The notes beneath the pieces were generated by a model. The model was not told the origin of the DNA. It did no database searches and worked only from the letters and a program-made list of their open reading frames with translations. Shown piece by piece: positions 26,464-33,491 of a DNA stretch of 64,000 nucleotides. Both the position numbers and the translations under genes were made by a program. The number at the start of each line of letters is the position of its first letter. The first letter of the stretch is position 1. This stretch comes from Streptomyces sp. V3I8 (GTDB lineage Bacteria; Actinomycetota; Actinomycetes; Streptomycetales; Streptomycetaceae), in contig NZ_JAUSZL010000002.1 in the NCBI RefSeq assembly GCF_030817535.1, positions 1,612,001-1,676,000 on the forward strand, given 5' to 3'.

Positions 26464-27375
26464 GTGCCGGAGTACACCTCGATCACCACGCTCGACGCGC
26501 TCCTCGACGACCTGCGGGTCGGCGAGGCGCGGCGGCGCCAACTGGCCATGGTCCGCGGGGAACTGCACCGGGCGCTGGACCGGGGCGGGCTGCCGGTGGG
26601 CGCCCGGCGCAGCCTGCGACGCCTCCTGGAGAAGGAGGCGCTGACCACCTACCTGCGCCTCGCCGAGTCCGGGGCACTGCGCGAGCGCCAGGTGAACGGC
26701 GTCCGTCCGCCCACCTCACAGGCCACCAACGCGGCCCGGTACAGATGCCTGCACCTGCTGCGCGCCGCCCACGGGCTGCCCCCGCTGCACCTGGGCGGCG
26801 GGGGACGGATCCCGCCTCGCCCCACCCCCGACCACGGCACCCTCACCGCCCTGCGCCGCCGTCTCGACCAGGATCTCGCCACCGCGATGTCGCCGGGACA
26901 CACCCGACTCACCGCGCTCCTGTCCCTGGTCCTGGACACGGCCCCGCGCGCCGGGGAGCTGACCGCGCTGCGCCTGTCCCACCTCACCCCCGGTCACACA
27001 GCGGTGTACATACAGCGGCGCCCCCAGAACGGCGGCGACCAGGCGGACGACGTCTGGTACGCCCTCTCCCCCCTCACCCGGGCCGCGCTGGACCGCTGGC
27101 TCGCGGTCCGCGCCGAGCTGGTCGCCCGCGCCCACGGCACCAGCCGGCTGTGGGTGAGCCTGTTCGTCAACCACGACGGCACCCTTCACCAGCAGGGCCG
27201 AGCCGTCCTGCGCCCGCCCGGCCTGCCCCTGGAGGAAAAGGGTCTGCTCCTCAGCTACCGTGCGGGCCGGGCCCGCTACGACCTGACCACCCTGCTGCCG
27301 CCGAAACTGGAACAACTGCGCCGCGCCGTCCTCGACCAGACCCCGCCCGTTTCCCTCGCCGCACCTCCCGACTGA
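26464..27375 (+). CDS. Degenerate tyrosine-recombinase-like protein
   Basis: This 303-residue protein has an N-terminal helical part (LDALLDDLRVGEARRRQLAMV) followed by a segment like tyrosine-recombinase box I: LTALLSLVLDTAPRAGELTALRLSHLTPG, with Arg in the catalytic position. The box II H-x-L-R-H motif and the terminal Tyr are not visible; the C-terminus instead reads RAGRARYDLTTLLPPKLEQLRR. It is therefore unlikely to catalyse strand exchange as it stands. The GTG at 26464 is the first start that retains the domain. It lies just outside the putative attachment site at 27554, which suggests it is a leftover or repurposed integrase. Confidence 0.55.
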   Translation: MPEYTSITTLDALLDDLRVGEARRRQLAMVRGELHRALDRGGLPVGARRSLRRLLEKEALTTYLRLAESGALRERQVNGVRPPTSQATNAARYRCLHLLRAAHGLPPLHLGGGGRIPPRPTPDHGTLTALRRRLDQDLATAMSPGHTRLTALLSLVLDTAPRAGELTALRLSHLTPGHTAVYIQRRPQNGGDQADDVWYALSPLTRAALDRWLAVRAELVARAHGTSRLWVSLFVNHDGTLHQQGRAVLRPPGLPLEEKGLLLSYRAGRARYDLTTLLPPKLEQLRRAVLDQTPPVSLAAPPD

Positions 27376-27428
27376 CTCCTCCTCCCGCTGGTGCGAATTC
27401 TTTGGATGATCGTTCAGGGATCGACCCT

Positions 27429-27476
27429 AAGGGCCTGTTATTACTGAGAGGCGCACATACACCAAGGGCCTGTTAT
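27429..27476. repeat. 13-bp direct repeat beside the putative attachment site
   Basis: AAGGGCCTGTTAT occurs exactly at 27429-27441 and 27464-27476. A second short repeat, TACTGAGAG, occurs at 27442-27450 and again at 27546-27554, where it abuts the tRNA-like 12-mer. The DNA is visibly less GC-rich than the flanking genes. Repeats of this kind can be arm-type integrase sites, but nothing proves this. Confidence 0.6.
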
Positions 27477-27501
27477 CCCGTGGAAAAGGTCCTGTGCACA
27501 T

Positions 27502-27537
27502 GACGAAGGTCCCGACCGTCAGGTCGGGACCTTCGTC
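27502..27537. terminator. Strong hairpin terminator
   Basis: A perfect 16-bp stem (GACGAAGGTCCCGACC and its complement) encloses a GTCA loop. It can serve the plus-strand recombinase-like gene. Read on the minus strand, it also lies just downstream of the tRNA-3'-end-like sequence at 27554-27565, as expected if it once terminated the tRNA gene before an insertion. Confidence 0.85.
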
Positions 27538-27553
27538 CACATCACTACTGAGA

Positions 27554-27565
27554 GTGTCCGAGGGG
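27554..27565. other. Putative distal attachment site (tRNA-Leu 3' end copy)
   Basis: GTGTCCGAGGGG is identical to 33220-33231, the 3' end of the tRNA-Leu(GAG) gene, in the same orientation. The next bases (CGATTCGA) still resemble a T-loop. The copy lies on the 3' side of the tRNA, as expected for an element inserted at the tRNA end. Only 12 bases match exactly, so decay or coincidence remains possible. Confidence 0.4.
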
Positions 27566-28307
27566 CGATTCGACCACTGGCGATACGGTCGTAATCGCGC
27601 GGGGAAGGCTCCAGCCGACTGGAAGCCGGCCGGGCCGCGCGTGACGACGCGCATACTGGCAGCCTGCGACGGTCAGCTCAGCCACAACATCCGGCTACGC
27701 CACGAGATCCGCTACCGCGGCTCCCGCACTTCCCGAACTCAGCTACCAGCTCTCCGGGTTGGACATCAGCCGAAACGCCGTCAGTGTCCAGCGACAGCAC
27801 CAGGAGCTGCGCGTCGGTCCGCACTCAGCAGCCCGGATCCACGAGCGGCTCGCCGTCCGCCGACACCTCGGCACCTCGACACCGACAGCAGCGCCCGACG
27901 AACCGTTCTGACCCGGGCCGACACCGATCGGCTGCCGCCGCTTGACTCATGCCCGCATCCGAGCCTCCATGGTCGCGACCGACCCGCCAAGCGACCACCG
28001 CCCATCCCGATCACCCACGCGGTCGACCATGTCCGCCCGGAACACCCGCGATGCGCACGCGCCTCACCCGTTTCATCCCCGCAGGAAACAGGGCCCTTCA
28101 TGCCCGACACCATGATTGCCCAACAGCTCGCGAACTGGTCACCTTCACCGAACCAGCCACCGTCGGCAAGGCGACGGCGACGAAGGACACCGTGGGCCGC
28201 CCCCGCCGTTCGGCCGGCACCCGGTGGACGAGAGGGGCACCCGCGGCCTGGCCTTCCAGCCAGCATGCGACCGGACCGGTACGGGCCCGTATGGGCAGGG
28301 CCCCGGA
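27566..28307. other. 742-bp stretch without an intact gene
   Basis: This follows the putative attachment site. On the plus strand a short run reads DISRNAVSVQRQHQELRVG, then AARIHERLAVRRHLG, ending at a stop near 27911. It has coding-like composition but no start or recognisable family, so it may be the tail of a dead gene. The remainder is Arg/Pro-rich in all frames and gives no support for a gene. Confidence 0.35.
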
Positions 28308-29507
28308 TCAGAGGTGGGGAATACCGATCTTGTCCAAACGGCCCATGAGCGCCGGTTTGGCCCGGTGGGCCTCGCGCAGCGCCCTGGTTCGGCGGTGGTA
28401 GTCGGCCGACGCCTGGGAAGTACGGGCCGCTGCGTCCCGGAGGTCGGTGAGAAGGGTGACCGCCCGGTCGTAGGCGGCGGGCTTCTTCTGCCCGATCAGG
28501 TTGTCGATCTCTTCCCAGAGCGGTCCGGGGGCGGTGGCGACCTTGTCCAGGTGCGCGGCACGCTGCTCCTCGGCTGCCAGACGCCGCTCCTCCTGTGCCG
28601 CCGCACGGACCCGCCGTTCGCGCTCGATCCGTCCGGTGCGGTGCCGGTGAGCAGCGTCGAGCAGCTCGGCGGCGTTGCGGCGTGCGTGGGCAGTGGTGTC
28701 GTCGGCGCGAGCGTGAGCGGCGCGGAACCGTCTCATCAGTTGTGGCCCCACATGAGCCGCTCCGCCGAGGGCGACCTCCACCAGCAAAGCCTCCTTCTGC
28801 GCGACGGGCAGGGCAGCGACGAACGCCGCCAGCGCCTTGTCCTGGTCGGCCGGGGCGGCACCCGCGAGGGAGGCGGAGGCCTCGGTTGCGACGGCCAGCA
28901 GGTCTTCGTCCACCCGCAGAAAGTCGGCGAGCATCCGCTGCGGCCCTGTCAACTCACCAAGTCCGGCCGGCACCGGCGGCTCCACTGCGCGGACGTACTC
29001 CTCCTCGTCGTCCTCGGCCAGCTCCCACATCCGCAGGCCCGCCAACCACGCCAGATACAGCGGCCGCAGGTCCCCGGCGGCGAGATCGACGCGCAGTTGC
29101 GCGAAGCTCCCCAGCGTCCAGGACTCCATGGCGTCCCAGTCCTCGTACTCCGCCCCACCGTCCCCGGCTGCGTCCAGACAGAAATCGACCAGGGTGAAGC
29201 CTCCCTTGACATGGACGGTGAGGGACTCCTCCAACGTGTACGGCTCGACCGTCTTCTCGGCCAGGGCCGCGGTGGGCAGCCGCAGCAGCAGACGGCGCGA
29301 GCCCCAGTTCGCGAAGTAGAGGTGTGCGTCGTAGAACTGCTCCGCCATCTTCGTGGTGTTTCCGTGGAAGTCCCCGAAGTGGTACTCGTTGACGAACCGT
29401 GTCGAGGTGATCTCCGCACGCGTCGACAGTGCCCGCACCCGCGCCTGCTCGTCCTGGGTCAGCGGCCGGTCGACGGCCAGGAACTCGTAGTACTGGTACT
29501 CGCTCAC
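28308..29507 (-). CDS. Conserved hypothetical protein with coiled C-terminal half
   Basis: I do not know a name or function for this 399-residue protein, though its opening (EYQYYEFLAVDRPLTQDEQ, LSTRAEITSTRFVNEYHFGDF) is of a conserved type. The N-terminal half has a mixed alpha/beta pattern with an aromatic block (MAEQFYDAHLYFANWGSRRLLLRLP) and acidic stretches (ELAEDDEEEYV). The C-terminal half (about residues 240-390) is a long charged helix, RHRTGRIERERRVRAAAQEERR and onward, that should form a coiled coil or helical bundle. No membrane segment or signal peptide is present. The GTG at 29507 is divergent from the DUF5954 gene across a 183-bp promoter region. It lies inside the putative tRNA-Leu island. 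Confidence 0.75.
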   Translation of the reverse strand: MSEYQYYEFLAVDRPLTQDEQARVRALSTRAEITSTRFVNEYHFGDFHGNTTKMAEQFYDAHLYFANWGSRRLLLRLPTAALAEKTVEPYTLEESLTVHVKGGFTLVDFCLDAAGDGGAEYEDWDAMESWTLGSFAQLRVDLAAGDLRPLYLAWLAGLRMWELAEDDEEEYVRAVEPPVPAGLGELTGPQRMLADFLRVDEDLLAVATEASASLAGAAPADQDKALAAFVAALPVAQKEALLVEVALGGAAHVGPQLMRRFRAAHARADDTTAHARRNAAELLDAAHRHRTGRIERERRVRAAAQEERRLAAEEQRAAHLDKVATAPGPLWEEIDNLIGQKKPAAYDRAVTLLTDLRDAAARTSQASADYHRRTRALREAHRAKPALMGRLDKIGIPHL

Positions 29508-29690
29508 GCTCCCGCACCCTACTCACGGTCATGGGGGGGTGCGGAAGGCGAGGGCGGCCCGGAGGCCGCACTGCGACGCACGGTGGCCCAGTCGGTGGCC
29601 CAGTCGGTGGAGCGCGGACGGTCCGCCTGCGCGCCGCATGGGCGGTCGGGCCCATGGTGCACGACGGCCGGGCGCAGGGAGCGGAGGGTG

Positions 29691-30833
29691 ATGTTCGTGA
29701 ACCCTCTGACACCGCACGCCACCCGCGGCAACAATGTGTACGTGAGTGATGACTGGAAGCGACGAATGGAACGGGCCGCGGTCGAACTGCTGCACAGGGA
29801 CGACCCGGTGGCCCTGGTCCGCGAGGTTGACGCACTCGACGCCTCAAGCCGCTACCCCTATGTGTGGCCACGCGGCCCGGTGTTCGGCGTGGCCGCGCTC
29901 GGCCCGCAACCCGGTGCCTGTTGGCGGCTGGTGTCCGAGGCCACCGACGGCACCCCGCAAGAAGCCCGGGACGCCCTCAACTCGCTGTTGTGGTTCCAGG
30001 CCAAGGACGAGGCCGGCACCGTCGCCGAGCGCCGCGAACTCCTCGTGGCCGTGCGCCTCCTGGAGTGCGACCGGATCGACGAGCTCACCGTCCTCGGCAC
30101 CCGCTACCGCGTCGTGCGCGGCGACGAGTACGCTCGCTGCGGCCTGACCGAGGGCCCGGAGCCGCCCCGCCCCACCGACCCCGAACCAGCCGACCGCTCC
30201 TGGCGCCACCAGCCCGGCCGCGCCCAGACCCTGCCCGACATCGGCCACCCCCTTGATGCCCTGATCGACGATCCCACGGTGTCGGTCGGCGTCATGGCCG
30301 AAGGCAACCGCCAGGCCCTTCGGGACTTCACCTACGAGGGTGAGCACGTCCCGCCCGCCATACGTGCCGAATCCCGGCAGGCTGTCCACGACCACCCCGA
30401 ACTCGTCCTGCTCCCGGTCGGATTCGGCGTCGTCAAGCGCACCGGGACCGGCTGGACGCCGGTCGGCCGCCTCCAGCCGACCCCGCACGACGCTCGCCGC
30501 GTCCTCCACAACGGCCTGGCCGGGACCTGGGCCGACATGTACGACCTGGACGCCGCGTCCTGCGACGCCTACGCACGCGCCGCCGAACGCCTGGAATTCG
30601 CACCGCACGTGAACGAGGTGACGGTCCAGGGCGACACCTACCGCATCTGCCGGGTCGAACGCATGCTGCGCACCGGCCCCGACGGCCCCGAGCCGCCCCG
30701 CCGCTCGGACCCGGAGACCACCGAGCCGATGCGGATCCGCCCGCTCCTGGACGAACACGGCGTCATCCAGCCCGAGCCCGACGGCATGAACACGGGCGGC
30801 GATGACAGGCCGGACGACGGAGGGCCGCACTGA
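29691..30833 (+). CDS. DUF5954 family protein
   Basis: This 380-residue soluble protein matches the actinobacterial DUF5954 pattern: DDWKRRMERAAVELLHRDDPVALV, WPRGPVFGVAALGPQ, ARDALNSLLWFQAKDEA, RRELLVAVRLLECDRIDELTVLGTRYRVVR. The same YRVVR/YRICR plus EPPRP unit occurs twice (about residues 140-165 and 320-345), which suggests internal duplication. The ATG at 29691 has GGGAGCGGAGG upstream; a GTG at 29742 (VSDDWK) would be the shorter, family-typical start. Function is unknown. It is divergent from the conserved unknown gene in the island. Confidence 0.8.
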   Translation: MFVNPLTPHATRGNNVYVSDDWKRRMERAAVELLHRDDPVALVREVDALDASSRYPYVWPRGPVFGVAALGPQPGACWRLVSEATDGTPQEARDALNSLLWFQAKDEAGTVAERRELLVAVRLLECDRIDELTVLGTRYRVVRGDEYARCGLTEGPEPPRPTDPEPADRSWRHQPGRAQTLPDIGHPLDALIDDPTVSVGVMAEGNRQALRDFTYEGEHVPPAIRAESRQAVHDHPELVLLPVGFGVVKRTGTGWTPVGRLQPTPHDARRVLHNGLAGTWADMYDLDAASCDAYARAAERLEFAPHVNEVTVQGDTYRICRVERMLRTGPDGPEPPRRSDPETTEPMRIRPLLDEHGVIQPEPDGMNTGGDDRPDDGGPH

Positions 30834-30944
30834 ACCGGCCGTCCACGCGCGCGGCGACAGGAGAAGTCCGGTTCCGGATACTGCGGGTCCATCGCCCGGC
30901 CGTCCGCGCCCGCGGCGACAGGAGGCGGACAGCGAAAAGCACCC

Positions 30945-31178
30945 GCCTCGGCCCAAGGCCGAGACGGCTCCGGCCTCGCCGACCTCTGGGACCGCCCCCG
31001 ACTGAACAGCACCCGACAACGAACCCACCGGGAACGCGTCGAGAAGTCCGTGGCGCACCTCCTCGACGTGGTCGAACGGGCCGCGGACCGCTCGTTCACC
31101 GATCCGCGCACCCGGGCCGCCCTGGACGGGGCCGACCGCGCGTACGCCCTGTGGTGCGCGTGCCTGGACGAGCACTGA
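30945..31178 (+). pseudogene. Coding fragment without a start codon
   Basis: The plus strand reads GLADLWDRPRLNSTRQRTHRE, then RVEKSVAHLLDVVERAADRSF and TRAALDGADRAYALWCACLDEH before a stop. Codon choice is strongly coding-like. There is no ATG or ribosome site at its left end; the only late option is a GTG near 31050, which would give about 42 residues. Upstream, an approximate 32-bp sequence (near 30837) is repeated at 30896, which suggests local rearrangement. I read it as the 3' end of a truncated gene of unknown family, or a small gene with a non-canonical start. Confidence 0.4.
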
Positions 31179-31244
31179 CACTGTCGGTCACGGCGAAGCG
31201 CGGCCGGACGCACCTCGGTCGGTTCCGGCCCGCTTCCCCACCCG

Positions 31245-31685
31245 TCACAGCGTGAGAGTGGCCCAGACCGTCTTGCCGGAGGGGCGGTAGGGGCGAGTGC
31301 CCCAGCTGTCGGCGAGGGACTCGACAAGGAGCAGACCCCGCCCGGCCGTCACCGCAGACCGCCCGGGGAGACGGTCACCCCGGGCGTCGGTCACCTCGAT
31401 GAGAAGGGACGCGGCGCCGAGCACGAGGTCCAGACGGGCGTCACGCCCTCGGGCCCGGCCGTGCAGGGCCGCGTTCGCGGTGAGTTCGGCGATGAGGAGA
31501 CTCGCGGCGTCGGCGTCCGCTCCCCCGCCCGGGACAGCGAGCGGCAGACGGTCGGTGAGCCAGCGTTCGGCGTCGTGGCGGACCGCGTGCGCCCCGTACT
31601 CGGTGGTGGCGAAGAGGCTGCTAAAACTGAAGTGGCCGGTGTGCACGAGCGGTTCGTGGGTCACGGCGGCTGATTCCTTGTTCAC
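31245..31685 (-). CDS. ATP-binding anti-sigma-factor-like (HATPase) protein
   Basis: This 146-residue single-domain GHKL ATPase of the RsbW/SpoIIAB-like type shows an N-box LLIAELTANAALHGRAR and a G1-like DARGD, followed by GRGLLLVESLADSWG. It lacks a kinase dimerisation domain. In Streptomyces such proteins are typically encoded beside XRE/DUF5753 and DUF397 genes, exactly as here (31879 and 32739, divergent), and are thought to act with them in developmental or antibiotic regulation. The GTG at 31685 faces the XRE gene across a 193-bp promoter region. Whether it phosphorylates a protein or simply binds a partner is unknown. Confidence 0.85.
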   Translation of the reverse strand: MNKESAAVTHEPLVHTGHFSFSSLFATTEYGAHAVRHDAERWLTDRLPLAVPGGGADADAASLLIAELTANAALHGRARGRDARLDLVLGAASLLIEVTDARGDRLPGRSAVTAGRGLLLVESLADSWGTRPYRPSGKTVWATLTL

Positions 31686-31878
31686 GTCACAGAGCGTGGC
31701 CGATCCGCCCTACCCTGGGGAGTGATGAAGAGTGTACGGAGGGTCACTGTCCGACGGTACGGATCGAGCTGTACGGGTGGCCGTGGCGGTTGTACGGGCG
31801 TACGGCCGTGGCCTCGGGCACCCGGCGGTCGGTGAACTCCGGCGGGACCGGTGACCAGGACGAGAGCGGTGGTGCGCG

Positions 31879-32742
31879 ATGGCGGGTCGACCTGAGACGA
31901 GCGACGGGGAGTCGGAGGGTACGGAGGAGGCATCGGACCTCTTCCGTGCCGTCGGACGCCAGATCAAGACCGCGCGGGAACGGGCCGGACTCAGCCAGAA
32001 GGAGCTGGGCCAGCGGGTCGGTTACGGCGAGGAGCAGATCTCGTCGGTCGAGCGGGGCCGTCGGACTCCGCAGCCGGAGTTCCTGACGGCGGTGGACGAT
32101 CTGCTCGGGTGCGGCGGCCTGTTGGCGGTGACGGCGGAGGACGTGGAGCGGGCGAAGTCCCGGAGACGGGTGCGGCATCCGGAGTGGTTCCGGGATTATG
32201 CGCGGCTGGAGGCGGAGGCGGTTGAGCTGCACTACTACGCGGCGCTCGCGCTGCCAGGCCTCCTACAGACCCAAGGACATGCCCAGGCGGTGTTCACCAG
32301 TCGCCGACCGTTGCTCGACGAGGAGACCATTGAGCAACGAGTAGCGGCTCGGTTGGCCAGACAGGGGATCCTCACAGGCTGGCCACCGCCCCTCGTGACA
32401 TTCACCATCGAGGAGTCAGTGCTTCAGAGACCTACTGGCGGTTCGCGTGTACAGGGCGAACAGATGCAGCGGCTGCGCCAGGTGGCCTCGCTCCGTAACG
32501 TGGAACTTCAGATCATGCCTACTGACCGCGAGGATCATCCAAGTCTGGGCGGCCCCTTCACTCTGCTCACGCCGAAAGGGAAACCACAGGTCGGGTATGT
32601 GGAGGTACAGAACGTCAGCCGCCTCGTGACGGACCCGGAAGAGGTACGTATGCTGGCCGCGCGCTACGGCAGTATCCGCGCCCAGGCCCTCACACCGAAC
32701 GAGTCCCTGGCTTTGATCGAGAAGTTGCTGGGAGATCAATGA
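31879..32742 (+). CDS. WhiJ-like XRE regulator with DUF5753 domain
   Basis: This 287-residue regulator has an N-terminal XRE helix-turn-helix (RAGLSQKELGQRVGYGEEQI, then SSVERGRRTPQPEFL). A DUF5753 domain follows, with WFRDYARLEAEAVELHYYAA, LPGLLQTQGHAQAVF, EERVAARLARQ-type helix and LQIMPTDREDHPSLGGPF. The start at 31879 (ATG) retains a 20-residue acidic leader. The stop overlaps the DUF397 gene by ATGA. Base use from about 32250 to 32750 is visibly less GC-rich than in neighbouring genes, which suits recent acquisition with the island. Confidence 0.9.
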   Translation: MAGRPETSDGESEGTEEASDLFRAVGRQIKTARERAGLSQKELGQRVGYGEEQISSVERGRRTPQPEFLTAVDDLLGCGGLLAVTAEDVERAKSRRRVRHPEWFRDYARLEAEAVELHYYAALALPGLLQTQGHAQAVFTSRRPLLDEETIEQRVAARLARQGILTGWPPPLVTFTIEESVLQRPTGGSRVQGEQMQRLRQVASLRNVELQIMPTDREDHPSLGGPFTLLTPKGKPQVGYVEVQNVSRLVTDPEEVRMLAARYGSIRAQALTPNESLALIEKLLGDQ

Positions 32743-32942
32743 CCACCGAACAGCCCACACAGCTCCAGTGGTTCAAGAGCACGTACAGCAGTGGCGAAGG
32801 CGGCGAGTGCGTCGAGATAGCTGCCGGCCAGACCGCGATCCACGTACGCGACTCGAAGGAGCGCGGCGGCCCGCAACTCGCTTTCGCCCGCGCCACGTGG
32901 GCCGGGTTCGTCACCGGCCTCGGGCGGGACCGGTCGAGCTGA
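32739..32942 (+). CDS. DUF397 small protein
   Basis: This 67-residue protein with the DUF397 signature (WFKSTYSSGEGGECVEIA, then VRDSKERGGPQLAF and TWAGFV) is overlapped by the XRE gene stop and therefore co-translated. DUF397 proteins act with the WhiJ-type XRE partner. In S. coelicolor such pairs modulate development or antibiotic production by an incompletely known mechanism. All expected residues are present, so the module looks functional. Confidence 0.92.
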   Translation: MTTEQPTQLQWFKSTYSSGEGGECVEIAAGQTAIHVRDSKERGGPQLAFARATWAGFVTGLGRDRSS

Positions 32943-32966
32943 CCGCCCCGCCCGTCAGCTCCACGC

Positions 32967-33164
32967 TCAGGCCGTCTGGCGTGGGCCCTTGCCCGGCGGC
33001 GGGTCCAGCAGCGTCTGATACGCGCCGCCGGTTTCACGGGCCGCGGCCATAAGGTCGTAGGCGTCGAGGATGAGGTCCTTGGGGCGGCAGGTGCCGTGCA
33101 AGTTCTCTTCCTGGCCCGGACGCCCGCCCTGTCCGCGCTTGGGCGGAAACGCGTTGACCGGCAC
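32967..33164 (-). CDS. Small hypothetical protein
   Basis: This is a possible 65-residue gene on the minus strand. Its middle (CRPKDLILDAYDLMAAARETGGAYQTLLDP) looks like a genuine amphipathic helix pair, while both ends are Pro/Arg/Gly-rich. The only start at the full length is a GTG directly after the tRNA terminator, with no ribosome site, so it may be a truncated remnant of a longer island gene. No family recognised. Confidence 0.35.
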   Translation of the reverse strand: MPVNAFPPKRGQGGRPGQEENLHGTCRPKDLILDAYDLMAAARETGGAYQTLLDPPPGKGPRQTA

Positions 33165-33165
33165 G

Positions 33166-33197
33166 GAAAAAGGGCCACGACCCTAAGGTCGAGGCCC
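33166..33197 (-). terminator. Rho-independent terminator of tRNA-Leu
   Basis: Read on the minus strand, an 11-bp stem (GGGCCTCGACC with GGTCGTGGCCC, one T/T mismatch, TTAG loop) is followed by five T residues. It lies 23 bp beyond the tRNA 3' end. Confidence 0.85.
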
Positions 33198-33219
33198 TCA
33201 ATGCGCATCTTCGATGGTT

Positions 33220-33231
33220 GTGTCCGAGGGG
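33220..33231. other. Putative proximal attachment core at tRNA-Leu 3' end
   Basis: This is the partner of 27554-27565: the same 12 bases GTGTCCGAGGGG, here forming the end of the tRNA acceptor stem and part of the T-stem. The element would occupy 27566-33219. Confidence 0.4.
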
Positions 33232-33305
33232 GGACTTGAACCCCCACGCCCGTTAAAGGGCACTAGCACCTCAAGCTAGCGCGTCTGCCATTCCGCCACC
33301 CGGAC
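33221..33305 (-). tRNA. tRNA-Leu (anticodon GAG)
   Basis: The cloverleaf is complete: the acceptor stem GTCCGGG pairs with CTCGGAC (one G/T), the anticodon stem CTAGC/GCTAG encloses TTGAGGT with anticodon GAG, the type II variable arm is TGCCCTTTAACGGGCG, and the T-arm GGGGG-TTCAAGT-CCCCC is intact. The length is 85 bases with discriminator A. No CCA is encoded, as is common for Streptomyces. It is transcribed leftward and ends in a poly-T hairpin terminator. Confidence 0.95.
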
Positions 33306-33491
33306 CAGGTGTCTGCCGCCTGGACGGGAGTGTTCCCCGGGGCGACATGGACAACAATACCAAGCTTTCGGAGTGGCTTTCACCTGCGTTTCCGCGCCCC
33401 GGCGGGGTGCCGCACGGGGCGCGGAGAGGGGCTCCAGGGCGTAACTCTGCGTGAGAAGACTGTCACCCCGGGGTGCCCGGACGGCGCTCCG

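Noticed and set aside
27502..27537. Possible small regulatory RNA or second tRNA
   Set aside because: The hairpin alone is a terminator; no cloverleaf or promoter could be assembled around it.
28116..29690. Upstream extension of the DUF5954 frame
   Set aside because: The frame is open for over 500 codons but is antisense to the conserved unknown gene and matches no DUF5954 N-terminus.
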